A stretch of DNA of 54,512 nucleotides. Source: Candidatus Hodarchaeota archaeon (GTDB lineage: Archaea > Asgardarchaeota > Heimdallarchaeia > Hodarchaeales > Hodarchaeaceae). Numbering within the stretch: the first letter of the stretch is position 1; each line of letters opens with the position of its first letter. The notes under the pieces were generated by a model. It saw only the letters and a list, made by a program, of their open reading frames with translations, was not told where the DNA came from and did no database searches. A program made the translations under genes and the position numbers. Where the stretch lies: NCBI GenBank assembly GCA_016839785.1, contig JAEOTQ010000202.1, positions 1 to 54,512 on the forward strand, in the 5' to 3' direction. Of the stretch, positions 1 through 9,600 are shown one piece after another.

Positions 1-467
1 GTATTGGAAGAGAAGAAGATTATTCAATAAAAAGCAGAACTCGTATAGATCAATGGCACGTTGGGCATGTGCTTAGGGACCAACTATCAACATTTCAAGG
101 TGTAACCAGTGATGATGCTGATTACGACATCAACCTCGTTAAAATTTTAATTAGACACCAGTACTGGTTTAAAGATAAAAAATTAACGAATGCAGGAAAA
201 ATCCTTCGTTTACTACTTGCAAATCCCGAAATTCATGATTTTTTAAACATTAATAGATTCCAAGATGTCCTATGGTTTAGTTCCGATAATTTTGAAAAAT
301 TCATAGGTTATCTTGGATTAATTGCCTTAGTTGACATTCTTTCTGCTGATTTTGACGAAGATATAACAAAATTGGAAGTAATGAGGATTCATGAAACCAT
401 TTTCAATTGGACAAATGCTTCTAAGCAGTCCAACTATCAAGTAGAAAAATTACTTAGCTATCTGTAA
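1..467 (+). CDS. C-terminal part of a protein cut by the window edge, function unknown
   Basis: The reading frame is already open at base 3 and stays open through a GTG at 69, so the gene begins before the window and only its last 155 or so residues are visible. I do not recognise the family. The visible part looks soluble and mostly helical. It contains short aromatic-rich stretches (RHQYWF, VLWFSS) and ends LEKLLSYL-like just before the stop at 465-467. There is no transmembrane segment, signal peptide or metal-binding motif in this part. The GTG at 69 could serve as a start, but the open frame upstream with ordinary codons argues against it. The next gene starts 118 bases downstream with its own TATA box, so the two are probably not co-transcribed. 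Confidence 0.7.
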   Translation, partial: IGREEDYSIKSRTRIDQWHVGHVLRDQLSTFQGVTSDDADYDINLVKILIRHQYWFKDKKLTNAGKILRLLLANPEIHDFLNINRFQDVLWFSSDNFEKFIGYLGLIALVDILSADFDEDITKLEVMRIHETIFNWTNASKQSNYQVEKLLSYL

Positions 468-547
468 AATCCTCCTTAGGGACAAAAAAAGATACCATAT
501 AATCATTTCATAACATGATTGAAGTATCGCACTGTACAGTCCTAAAG

Positions 548-557
548 CTATATAAAT
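548..557 (+). promoter_or_regulatory. TATA box of the double-HTH regulator
   Basis: The sequence ctatataaat matches an archaeal TATA element. Its centre lies about 32 bases before the ATG at 585, so transcription would start only a few bases before the start codon, giving a nearly leaderless mRNA. Confidence 0.55.
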
Positions 558-584
558 CTGGACTCTTATTGTGAATCGGCTCAG

Positions 585-1616
585 ATGAAGGACTACCTCA
601 ATGACAAGACTAGTTTACAGATCCTTGAACTTTTAGTATCTGGTCGTGGTGTAGATGCGAATATCAATCAACTGTCTAAACGTCTTAAACATCATAGAGA
701 AACCATCAAGGAACGATTGAATATAATTTTTTACAATAGAATCTTGGAAAAACCTGTTTATCCATACATTGGTCTTCTCCGATCCTTAAATCTCTTGGTT
801 ATCTCTAAAGCTGAGTTTTGTAGAGATGAGAAGACCACATCGTTTATAAATACGGCTCCTCATTTCTTATCAGCTTTTATATTCAAAGAAGGGGTTTATA
901 ACACCATAACGATACAACTACACAAGGATTTATATTCGTACCAGACTTGGAGCGACAGTGTTTATAAAAATAATCTTGTAACCTCATGTGATAACCAACA
1001 TTTTCCCGAGGCCTTGTTCTTTAGCACAAAGCGAATTTTAAAATTTGATCCTGGGTCTCCTATTGAAATTCTTGAACAAGAATACAAAAAAAATAGTTTT
1101 GGCATTTTGGATGGTTGCGAAATTGATACATTAACATTTGAAATTCTTCGTACTATAGGAAAAGGAGAATGTATCCGTACAAATGAGAATTTTATCGCAA
1201 ATGAGCTCAATATGAGTAGAAAATCTGTAACTCGACGTATCCAGTCCTTACTCGAAGCCAATGTTGTTGCCTTTCCCCGTTCATTTTTCCCCAATTTATT
1301 CGCTCCAACCTGTTTTGTAGTAGTGTTTTCTTTTATCGAAATTAAAAAGCAGGATAATCTAGCCCTTCAATCTCTTTTGACTGATCCACATGTGGTAATT
1401 CTTATTCGTACCAATCAGGGACGATATAATCTCTTTATTGCCAGTACATTTCCAACAATACAGAAATATTTACAGTGGCAAGAAAATCTCAATAATTATT
1501 ATTCAGAAATTTTTGGTGCCATGAAAAGTACTTTTCTTTCACCAGAATTGTCCTTTTCGATTAAACAACATGATTTTGCTACGAATTTTATCAGGGGAAG
1601 AATAGATAATCTATAA
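585..1616 (+). CDS. Double winged-helix transcriptional regulator (Lrp/AsnC-like)
   Basis: A 343-residue predicted DNA-binding protein with two helix-turn-helix regions. The first is at about residues 8-55 (ILELL...INQLSKRL...RETIKERL). The second is at about 185-235 (FEILRTIG...FIANELNMSRKSVTRRIQSL). Both have the Lrp/AsnC-type winged-helix pattern. Each is followed by an alpha/beta stretch that could be a ligand-binding or dimerisation half, so the protein looks like an internal duplication. The gene at 48180 has the same architecture and similar length and is probably a paralogue. No target is evident, and the downstream neighbour is a decayed gene. The ATG is supported by the TATA box just upstream. 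Function as a regulator is inferred from the fold only. Confidence 0.75.
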   Translation: MKDYLNDKTSLQILELLVSGRGVDANINQLSKRLKHHRETIKERLNIIFYNRILEKPVYPYIGLLRSLNLLVISKAEFCRDEKTTSFINTAPHFLSAFIFKEGVYNTITIQLHKDLYSYQTWSDSVYKNNLVTSCDNQHFPEALFFSTKRILKFDPGSPIEILEQEYKKNSFGILDGCEIDTLTFEILRTIGKGECIRTNENFIANELNMSRKSVTRRIQSLLEANVVAFPRSFFPNLFAPTCFVVVFSFIEIKKQDNLALQSLLTDPHVVILIRTNQGRYNLFIASTFPTIQKYLQWQENLNNYYSEIFGAMKSTFLSPELSFSIKQHDFATNFIRGRIDNL

Positions 1617-1946
1617 GTCAAATTGTGGCGCTTTATTTTTGTAACTATTTACATTTAAATTAGCGAAATGTGGTTAAAACCCCTGTGATTGGCTAAAATT
1701 TGATTATATGTTCGCTGGGTTGTCATCGAATTGAATTAGTAGACACTTCACGATATAACTGGTATCGAAATTTCTAGAAAAAAGTATCAGTAATTTACAT
1801 TTGAACTGGCATTTTCAGACTAGAAATGATATTTTTTGAGTCACTAATAGTACCGAAATTCCCTCTCATTGTAATCATGATTTATTAAAGAAATAAGTGC
1901 AATTTTTTATAATAAATCTGTCACTAGAACAAAGGAAATGTAAAAC
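1617..1946. other. AT-rich intergenic stretch
   Basis: About 330 bases with no convincing gene on either strand. A TATA-like ttataataaa lies at about 1907-1916, some 35 bases before the ATG of the decayed gene at 1947, and may be its old promoter. Nothing else stands out. Confidence 0.4.
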
Positions 1947-2417
1947 ATGACTAAAGCTAATGTTACTGAAAGATTAGAAACTGTAGATGAAATTTTCCAA
2001 GATCAATTTGATGACACGCAAGAGGATACTACCCAATCAATAAATCTCCTTTTATGCTCCTATCCATTTAGATTTCGATACCATTAAGATACGAAGGTTG
2101 CTTAAATCTTTTTAATATTACAATGAATCTCCAGATCTCGAAGGTATCATATTTTCTTACTTTTTGGTTGAGTAAATCTAACAATAGTCCACTTTACTTT
2201 GATTGCTGAAGATTGTTTCAGACCTATTCAAATAGGAGAATATCCTAAGAAAAAATGAATTATGGCAATCGATGAAGGAATCATAGAAAGCGACTCTTTG
2301 TTTAGATATATCTATAATTTTGGAATCTCTCACGTTAAGAAGACCGTCAGATCTTCATTTCGGGTATTAGGGGTAGAAGATCTAGCTGATGAGTTCTTCA
2401 CAAACGATTCAACCTAA
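1947..2417 (+). pseudogene. Decayed protein-coding gene, family not identified
   Basis: Fragments of one former protein appear to be spread over the three forward frames. An ATG at 1947 opens 46 codons of acidic, hydrophilic sequence ending at TAA 2085-2087. Shifting one frame at about 2053 gives YAPIHLDFDTIKIRRLLKSF, then a stop, then YYNESPDLEGIIFSYFLVE. Another frame gives LTIVHFTLIAEDCFRPIQIG. A final piece from ATG 2262 runs 51 codons to TAA 2415-2417. The pieces are protein-like and follow one another in order, as expected for a gene broken by frameshifts and stops. It could be an old transposase or a lineage-specific gene; I cannot tell which. The 46- and 51-codon pieces could instead be independent small genes. 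Confidence 0.45.
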
Positions 2418-2465
2418 AATCCTAACATCAATAACCATAAATATCTCTTCTTTAGATCAGAAAAT

Positions 2466-2981
2466 ATGGTTAAACGTCCAAAGATGACAAGTACTCATCT
2501 GTGCTTGCTGCTTTTCGTCCAAAACACTTGGAATCACTATGAAAGACACTTAATAAAAACTTTAAATCACAAAATGCTTAATTCGAGACAAGCGAGTTTT
2601 CTCATTGGTACTACGAATCTCAAGAATGAAAGTTGTGTCGTTTGTTCTCAGATATTTGATTCAATGATAGAAATTCAAGGTGTGAATGATGGACGCCTTT
2701 TTAAATCACACAATATCTTAGATACTTTTTACATATGGGACCCAGATCATCGGAATGAAGTAATTGATTTCATAAATCAGATTTTAACAGAAAAATCTAT
2801 TAAAAAAATTTACATTCTACAAGTTGGTTCTTTTAAAGCGACTTTGGCACACTTGAAGAATTTTAACCTCAATGCAAGCCTAACAAGACAAAAATATCAT
2901 AAAAAGGAATTCATTAGACTTCTCACTAGGGATAAATTTGAAAACAATGTAATATATGAGATTGGGAAAGACAGCTACTGA
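2466..2981 (+). CDS. Hypothetical soluble protein
   Basis: A 171-residue protein that I do not recognise. It has no membrane segment or signal peptide. Residues about 45-165 read as alternating strands and helices (SFLIGTTNL, SCVVCSQIFDSMIEI, KKIYILQVGSFKATLAHL), compatible with a small alpha/beta domain. The ATG at 2466 is used here, but a second ATG at 2484 would also work and there is no clear ribosome-binding site to decide. It follows the decayed gene by 48 bases and faces a convergent membrane-protein gene. It may itself be a leftover of the disrupted region. Confidence 0.45.
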   Translation: MVKRPKMTSTHLCLLLFVQNTWNHYERHLIKTLNHKMLNSRQASFLIGTTNLKNESCVVCSQIFDSMIEIQGVNDGRLFKSHNILDTFYIWDPDHRNEVIDFINQILTEKSIKKIYILQVGSFKATLAHLKNFNLNASLTRQKYHKKEFIRLLTRDKFENNVIYEIGKDSY

Positions 2982-3061
2982 TAAAGAATCTGACCAATGA
3001 AATATCTATACCCATTTTCTTCGTACTATCAGCCACTAAGTACCCGCCAATCCACCCAGGA

Positions 3062-4258
3062 TTATTCGACCCACCATTGCCACTTTTTTCTCTGCATTTT
3101 AACAATGATCCATTCAATACTGAACATAAATCGCGCTCTTTGCCAGAAGAAGGCAAGTAAAACCCAGAATAGAGCATATAATAATCCGAAAAGCATTGAC
3201 ATTTCTAAGGTTGGGATTATAGCTTGAATCAATTCTGATTCAGCAGGAATCCCGTAGGCCAGATTATGTAGTAAATAGACTGTTAAACTAATTTTACTTA
3301 TTAATACCAATGGTAATACAAATTTATTAATTCTAGGGACTCCGTAGAGTGTATCTAAATCTAATAATATCACCCCACCTGTTACAGTTAGAAGATGGAA
3401 ACCTATAGATATAAAAACTAAATTTGAGGAAATTGGTGATTGAACAGGTGGCGATGTGTAGGTTTCAACTCCCAGCAATAAAATTCCAATGATGAAGGAG
3501 ATAGCTCCAATAATGTAGACAGGAATGGCTTTCTTCGGAATTCTAGATTTGTCCTCATTAGGTAAATTAAGATATAGTGCTAAAAATCCCCCTACAACCG
3601 AAAAGGCAAGGTAAGGAACAATCGGTGCCTGACCATAATCGAGTATTATTCGTTCTATTATTGAGGAAAGACTGAGCTCGGATGCATGAGCGATGTTTCT
3701 ACTCTGAGCGTAATCATGGAATACCAAATAAATCCCGAGCACAACTATTATAATGACAAGAAGTTCCACCATAGCAGCTTTTTTAAAATCTCCTAATCCT
3801 TTCCTTTCAGCCATCCATGCTACTTCAAAAATTACTAATATAAAGATCGTAGAAAAGGAAAACATATGAAATAATTCCCAGGTCACCAAATAATTGAGTA
3901 TTGGTTTTCCAAGGAATATTGCTGTAGCAAATTCTCCAAATTCTGCAACAATAAAGAAGATTATAGTTCTTTTCACTAGCCTGTGCCGACTACCTAGGCG
4001 TTCGGCATCAGTTTTTCGCCTTAAGAGAGAATTCGCACTATTAAATGTGTACCAGAATAAAAAACCAGGTGGCACTAAAAAGGCTACAATTAAAAGCAGC
4101 CATGCAGGCAATGGTAGGCTAGGCCATTGAGAATCTAATGTATGATCCCACCATAGGCTTGTATGTCCGATTACAAATAGAAAAACTGAAAATCCCATCC
4201 CAATATCGGTCGTAACCAAGTAGAATGGTTTTTTCTGGGAAGATTGAGCGTTTTCCAT
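3062..4258 (-). CDS. Polytopic membrane protein, acyltransferase-like (DUF1624/YeiB/HGSNAT type)
   Basis: A 398-residue integral membrane protein with about ten hydrophobic segments. The N-terminal part (TDIGMGFSVFLFVIGHTSLW) resembles the first helix of the YeiB/DUF1624/heparan-acetyltransferase group. Near the C-terminus, SKISLTVYLLHNLAYG resembles the GRMSLTNYL-type motif of those acyltransferase-like proteins. By analogy it could move an acyl group across the membrane onto a sugar or lipid, but the substrate is unknown. An ATG 19 codons further upstream (4315) is possible. The start at 4258 is preferred because a TATA-like ttttatct on the minus strand at about 4321-4330 would place the transcription start after 4315. 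The C-terminus is rich in Trp, Lys and Arg. Confidence 0.55.
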   Translation of the reverse strand: MENAQSSQKKPFYLVTTDIGMGFSVFLFVIGHTSLWWDHTLDSQWPSLPLPAWLLLIVAFLVPPGFLFWYTFNSANSLLRRKTDAERLGSRHRLVKRTIIFFIVAEFGEFATAIFLGKPILNYLVTWELFHMFSFSTIFILVIFEVAWMAERKGLGDFKKAAMVELLVIIIVVLGIYLVFHDYAQSRNIAHASELSLSSIIERIILDYGQAPIVPYLAFSVVGGFLALYLNLPNEDKSRIPKKAIPVYIIGAISFIIGILLLGVETYTSPPVQSPISSNLVFISIGFHLLTVTGGVILLDLDTLYGVPRINKFVLPLVLISKISLTVYLLHNLAYGIPAESELIQAIIPTLEMSMLFGLLYALFWVLLAFFWQRARFMFSIEWIIVKMQRKKWQWWVE

Positions 4259-4383
4259 TGTTACTTCAATTTTCCTTAAAATGATGAAGAAGTTAAAAAA
4301 TTCAGGTGTCAACAATAACTAGATAAAAGAATGGAATCGTGTTCAGTCATTTGTCAATCTATCGGTTCTCAAATATTCAGACA

Positions 4384-5283
4384 TTAATTCTCTGATTTCA
4401 TCGTTCGCTCGAACTGGATGAGTAATTTTTCTAAAATGTCTAATGTAATTGTATCTTGATACGGAATTATTATGAAATTCTGTCCTACTCTATTAGCGAT
4501 TTCTGCACGAGCACCTGTGCGAGTATTGAGGTAGTCACGAATAGTTTTTAGAAATGATCTCAGTTTTGCTTCCTCTTGTTCTTGATGCAAAAATAGGCCA
4601 TAATTCCCTATTTCTGGATTATCCTTTAAATAAAATTTCGAGGTTCTTCTAATAAATGGAAAACTCTTGAGAGTAATGATTTTTGAAAAATCAAATGACT
4701 CTGTTACATTAGTTTTCATGATTTCACTTAAAGAACTTTTAGCAGCGCATATAGGACATTTTCCAGTAACTTTCAAGGATTCTGCAAAATGAGGAAGATG
4801 GAAAGGATTCTGACAGGTCGGACAATAAATCCGATCTTCATCCTCTTTAATTATATGTCTACAAACAGAACATGTTTCTTTAACACTTGAGAGAAGAATC
4901 AGTTCTGAATTCATTTGATTGAATTTTTCTGTGGGATGACCAACCCAGAAAACACGATTTCCCCATTGATCTCTTGCATAACTTCCTTCTTTTGGAATTA
5001 AAGGGCTTCTGATTAGAATTTTATCTCCCTTGCTAAGTTTACTCACTGAAGTAATATTTTTTTGATTCGTTGGATTTACCCAGATTAATAACATTCGAGT
5101 AGCAGAACTTTTTTTGTCTGTGACAGGTATCTGACGAAAAGGTGCCATACCATAAGTTATTTCTTTAGAAGAATGGTCTTTGGCATGACATTCAAATTCT
5201 ATGTCCATTATTGCTTCATCAGGGTATTCTTCGGAATCCAATCGTAATATTGCTTCACTAAAGCTAATTTTTTTGTTGGCCAT
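4384..5283 (-). CDS. Protein with a RING-like zinc domain
   Basis: A 299-residue soluble protein. Residues 1 to about 130 are beta-rich (AILRLDS, RMLLIWVNP, KGDKILIRSPLI) and could be an OB- or barrel-like domain. A zinc-binding centre follows: Cys138-x2-Cys141, Cys154-x2-Cys157, His162, His165, Cys176-x2-Cys179. This eight-ligand spacing resembles RING/PHD cross-brace domains, although the order of Cys and His is not textbook RING-H2. Residues about 190-299 form a mixed alpha/beta tail. RING domains are known as ubiquitin E3 ligases in eukaryotes and some Asgard archaea. No ubiquitin, E1 or E2 gene is present here, so an E3 role is only a possibility. The zinc-binding call is firmer than any function. 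Confidence 0.6.
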   Translation of the reverse strand: MANKKISFSEAILRLDSEEYPDEAIMDIEFECHAKDHSSKEITYGMAPFRQIPVTDKKSSATRMLLIWVNPTNQKNITSVSKLSKGDKILIRSPLIPKEGSYARDQWGNRVFWVGHPTEKFNQMNSELILLSSVKETCSVCRHIIKEDEDRIYCPTCQNPFHLPHFAESLKVTGKCPICAAKSSLSEIMKTNVTESFDFSKIITLKSFPFIRRTSKFYLKDNPEIGNYGLFLHQEQEEAKLRSFLKTIRDYLNTRTGARAEIANRVGQNFIIIPYQDTITLDILEKLLIQFERTMKSEN

Positions 5284-5513
5284 TTTCCTCTCTTAACTCG
5301 CCTCTATCATTCTTTCCATTTTCTCTCATCATCTAATAATCTTACTTTTCACGGTAATGAATATTCTTTGTAGTCCGAATAGATTTCATTATCCTGAGAA
5401 AATGGGTCACCTTTGATCATGAGGAGTATGTATTTTAGCTCAATCTCCCAAAGATTTATACGAACCTTAACTCCATTATTCCAAAGATTCTCATATAAAT
5501 GGTGAATTAACGA

Positions 5514-6185
5514 ATGACTCCCACACCCGATTCAGAAGCTGCATTAGCAATTTTGCGCTTGTGGCCAGATGATTTCAAATGGTACCTCATACCTCTATTC
5601 GCGATAGTTGTTTATATGTATGCAGTAGAGATTGAGAAAAAAAATTGGAACAGAGTATTTGCAGGCCTCGCATTTTGGGGTATGGATTGGTTTAATGAAA
5701 TCTGGAATGCTCTAATCTTGTATTTCACTGATTATCAGGCATTCTGGACTTGCAGCGGTGAAACGGGATATCTTATTTTTGTAGGATTAAATATTGAGAT
5801 AAGCATGATGTTTGCAATGGCCGGTATTGCATTTACGAAAATGCTTCCTGAGGACAAGAACTATAAATTTGACCTCACTCCACTCAAGATTCCGCTTAAG
5901 ATTCCCAATCGATGGGCATTAGCAGTTGGAAACTCAATCTTCTGCGTATTTGTAGAAGTAATATTGAATGATGCAGGTGCTCTGCTTTGGGTTTATGATT
6001 TTTGGAAGGCTAGTCTTTTAGGAGTCATTCCTATCATTATATTTGGCTATCTTCATTTTATGGTCGTTTCTTTCTGGGTTTATGATATGAAAGAGCGAAA
6101 AAATCAAATCCTGACACTAGCGGTTATATATACTGTAGATATTATTGCTATTGTTCTTTTCGCTGGAATTCTAGACTGGATTTGA
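5514..6185 (+). CDS. Hypothetical integral membrane protein
   Basis: A 223-residue protein with about six hydrophobic helices and short loops rich in Trp, Asp and Glu (for example GMDWFNEIWN). I do not recognise a family. The short N-terminus (MTPTPDSEAA) precedes the first helix. TATA-like sequences lie at 5455-5460 (tttata) and 5493-5500 (atataaat). The first suits a short leader of about 30 bases and the second a leaderless mRNA. It stands alone, and its stop is followed by an inverted repeat and T-run that probably end transcription. Confidence 0.65.
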   Translation: MTPTPDSEAALAILRLWPDDFKWYLIPLFAIVVYMYAVEIEKKNWNRVFAGLAFWGMDWFNEIWNALILYFTDYQAFWTCSGETGYLIFVGLNIEISMMFAMAGIAFTKMLPEDKNYKFDLTPLKIPLKIPNRWALAVGNSIFCVFVEVILNDAGALLWVYDFWKASLLGVIPIIIFGYLHFMVVSFWVYDMKERKNQILTLAVIYTVDIIAIVLFAGILDWI

Positions 6186-6196
6186 AATATATGGCA

Positions 6197-6230
6197 GAAG
6201 AGACCAGTCTCTTCAACCCCTCCTTTTTTT
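6197..6230 (+). terminator. Inverted repeat plus T-run after the 5514 gene
   Basis: gaagagac (6197-6204) and gtctcttc (6207-6214) are perfect reverse complements separated by two bases, followed by a run of seven T at 6224-6230. It lies between a plus-strand gene and a minus-strand gene and would end transcription from 5514-6185. Archaeal termination depends mainly on the T-run. Confidence 0.55.
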
Positions 6231-6270
6231 CTCATTCCCCCTTTTCAAGTAACTGGTAGAAGTTTACATT

Positions 6271-6477
6271 TTATCTCCTTAAACGAACTAGCAACCCCCC
6301 AACGATTCCCAATCCACCTAACACCATTAAAGCAAGATAAATAATAGGAAACTCTCCATCAGATGTCGGAGGAGGAGAAGGAGAGGTAGGTTCTAAGAAA
6401 AAGGCAATTATAGCTAGAATAAACGTTAAAAGTAGCAGAAAGCCAATGAACAGTTGAATATATATTTTCTGTGCCAA
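6271..6477 (-). CDS. Small two-helix membrane protein
   Basis: A 68-residue protein with two hydrophobic segments (about residues 7-28 and 45-62). They are joined by a Pro/Ser-rich loop (EPTSPSPPPTSDGEFP), and the protein ends in a basic VRLRR tail. The loop is probably outside and the basic ends inside. The second helix with basic tail resembles the anchor of sorted surface proteins, but the rest is too short to be a surface protein. It lies downstream of the giant surface-protein gene on the same strand, 126 bases from its stop, so association is possible but unproven. Confidence 0.5.
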   Translation of the reverse strand: MAQKIYIQLFIGFLLLLTFILAIIAFFLEPTSPSPPPTSDGEFPIIYLALMVLGGLGIVGGLLVRLRR

Positions 6478-6603
6478 AAGGAGTCCACATTAGTATATCA
6501 TTTGTTTTGTAACATTGGTATTTCTCTTCTTAAATAAGCTTGAGATAGGGAGAATTGTTCCGTGATTTTCCGTGTAATTATGAAGAAACAACAATTTTGT
6601 CAC

Positions 6604-9600
6604 TTATAAACTTCGTTTCAATAATGGTAGGAATTTCTGGATTATGATTAAGAAAGAAGTTACTCCAACCAAACTAATAATTAGTAACACTAATGTAATC
6701 ATCATTGTACTATCTTGAGGATTACTTGTACCTTCCTCTGCATTTATCCAATCAATGATGTTACTAAAGAATATATTATTGTCCCCATGATGAAGAATTT
6801 CATTTGGATGGCATGCAAAAAGTAATATTTTTCCAATTCCCTCATACTTCGCAATTATTGAGTATTCACCTGAGGGATCGTAGACGATACTAGCTGATGG
6901 TACACTCACACCGAGATGAAGAATGGTTGTAGGAACCCAGAAATTGGTAACATTCTTGAATAACGGATATCTATGACTGTGATACGTAGTCAATCCACCT
7001 TCAATCTCGTCAGGTATTAAAGAAAGTCCGTAGTTTGCTAGAAAATTAACTATCCCCACAGGTAAACCCTGTGGAGTAAATATTAACACTGTGCCACCCT
7101 TATTAAGATAATCAGTAAGAGCGCTCAGCTCAGAAGGTTCCCACGTTTCACTTCCACCACAAATAATCACAATATCAGCAGTAGAAAGATGTGTTTCGTT
7201 TATGGGTTCGTAACGTATCACTTTTTGAATACTTAGATTCTGATATAATTCGGTGAGATATCCTGAATAATATTCATTGTGACTTCGGACATATAGGATT
7301 TCAGGAACTACGACATTTACGTTAATAATCGCGATATTGGTATTTCCAGCATTATCGAAAACTATTATACGTAATTTTAATGTCCCAGATGATTCGATAT
7401 GGTAAGAAAAGGTAGTTTCCAACGTCTGACTCACGAGGTTCCATTTCTGTTGTGCCTCATCCCAATCCTCAATCCGATGGGTGTTGATTCCTGACCCAAT
7501 GTCTGATGATACCCAAATAAGATCTAGATAAATCACATCTACGTCGCTACTATCTACCGGTGATAGAATATCAATTGCAGGATTAACAGTATCAACAATC
7601 ACCGTCTGTTCATATAGAATCTCTTCTAAATTGCTTAAAGATGCAATAATCTTTATGGTATGTTGGCCTTCTTCAAGATTGGTAAGAAGATACTGCGTAT
7701 CTGACGTAAAACCAACAGTAACTCCATCAAGTACTACAATATACTCAAGGACAGTAGTTTCATTTGGAGGATTCGCAAACCAGACCACGTCATAACTAGT
7801 GGCATTGATAAAAATTGTTGGCCCTCCTTTAACTCGAATGCCAGAGAATTCCCCATATGCTTCTAGCAGAATATTGTTAAAATACTGTTCATTATCTCCC
7901 TCAAACATATAATAAGTGATATCTCCTGAAAAAACCAGAAGTTTACCCATACTATCGTATGAAGCTCCAATAACATATCCAGCATATGATATCATTGAGG
8001 AAGCTGGAATAGATACAACGAGAGATTGCTCAACATCTCGGAAATAAAGGGTCTCAACATCATTCATCAATGAGTCTAATAAGTTTAAATCCGAAGTAAC
8101 AACATTTTCATTTGGACCTTCGTCTGATTTTCCTATTCCTTTGGTTACAAACCAATCATATAAATTAGAAGTATACGAATCGCGATTGACGAATAAAATC
8201 CAACCTCCTGCATCTAAGTAAGCATCTAAAGCATCAAATTCTAATGAAGTCCATGTGTTATCCCCACCATATCCTATAAAAACTATATCAAACTGCATTA
8301 GCCACGTATAGGTTACAGTGTCAGGGAAAAATAGATACTCATACTGAATATTCTGATAATTAAGATAATCTAGCAAGTTATATAAGCGATTTTCATTATG
8401 GTTTTCAACAAAACCTGCATTTAAAACATCTACATCTAACTCTAATTGTAATGTCCCTAGATTTCCAGCTCTATCCCAAACTAAAAAATTAAAGGAGTAT
8501 TCTCCTTCAATAGGGAAATAAAAATAAATAATAAAAGGATCATAATAATTCAGGCTAATTTCAGTCCAATTAGACTCATCTGAAATCTTCCAGAATACTT
8601 TAAGGATCGAAATACCTGATGAATCATCTGTAGCATTCCAAATAACAGTTTGATATAAATTCATTATTCGTGTGGACTCGGGAGAACTAATGTAAATCTC
8701 TGGAGCAATTAAATCAACAAGTATTATTCGAGAGTGATTGAAAACTTGAGAATTATTGTTATACATCTTGATTGTAAAATCGTAATAACCTTCTACCAAG
8801 TTATTCAATTGCCAATTTGAATTCGTTGTATTTCCTTGTAGGACACCATCTAAATAAATTTCGAATCTGTCTAAGGATGTATTTTCTAAGTACCAGTTCC
8901 ATTTGATAATAGGATCGGTCCGATTTATATACAAACTCGAATATTGAATTGATATTCCTTCTCGATGGCGAATAGATTCATCAAGGATATTTAATAAGAA
9001 TTGCTCATTATCGGAATAATACGTTCTATAGTTTATATCCCCTGATAAAGCAATTAATCCTCCTAAACCCTCCACAAATGCTCCAACAATATATGACCAA
9101 TCATTCGACCATATAATGGGCTGAGCATCTCCTGATAGAGTCCAGGATGCAAAGGTGTATCTTAGATATAGCTCATTGATTCCGTTAAATAATGGTAGTA
9201 CATTTTCAAAGGTTGATGTATAGATCGTTCCTGGACCATTATAAGTGAAAGTTATTCCTTTCGTACCCAGCCAGCTTTCTAAGGGAGTAGAATATGTATC
9301 ACGCCCCACATACACCACCCAACCCCCTGAGTCCAAATAATTCTCTAAAGCTGTCAATTCAGTACTAGTCCAGCTTCCTGATCCACTATAACCAATGAAA
9401 ACGACATCGAATCTAGTTAACCACGAGAAAGTAACACTTTCCCCTGAATTTAAATATTCCACCAGAAATCCTTGGTTGTTGTAGAAAGAGGAAATTCCTC
9501 CTAAATTATCTTCAAAATGAGACTGAATTATTCCTATGGTACGAATATCTACGAGAACTGGTAAAATTTCGTCATGCCTATTACCAGCATAATCCCAAAC

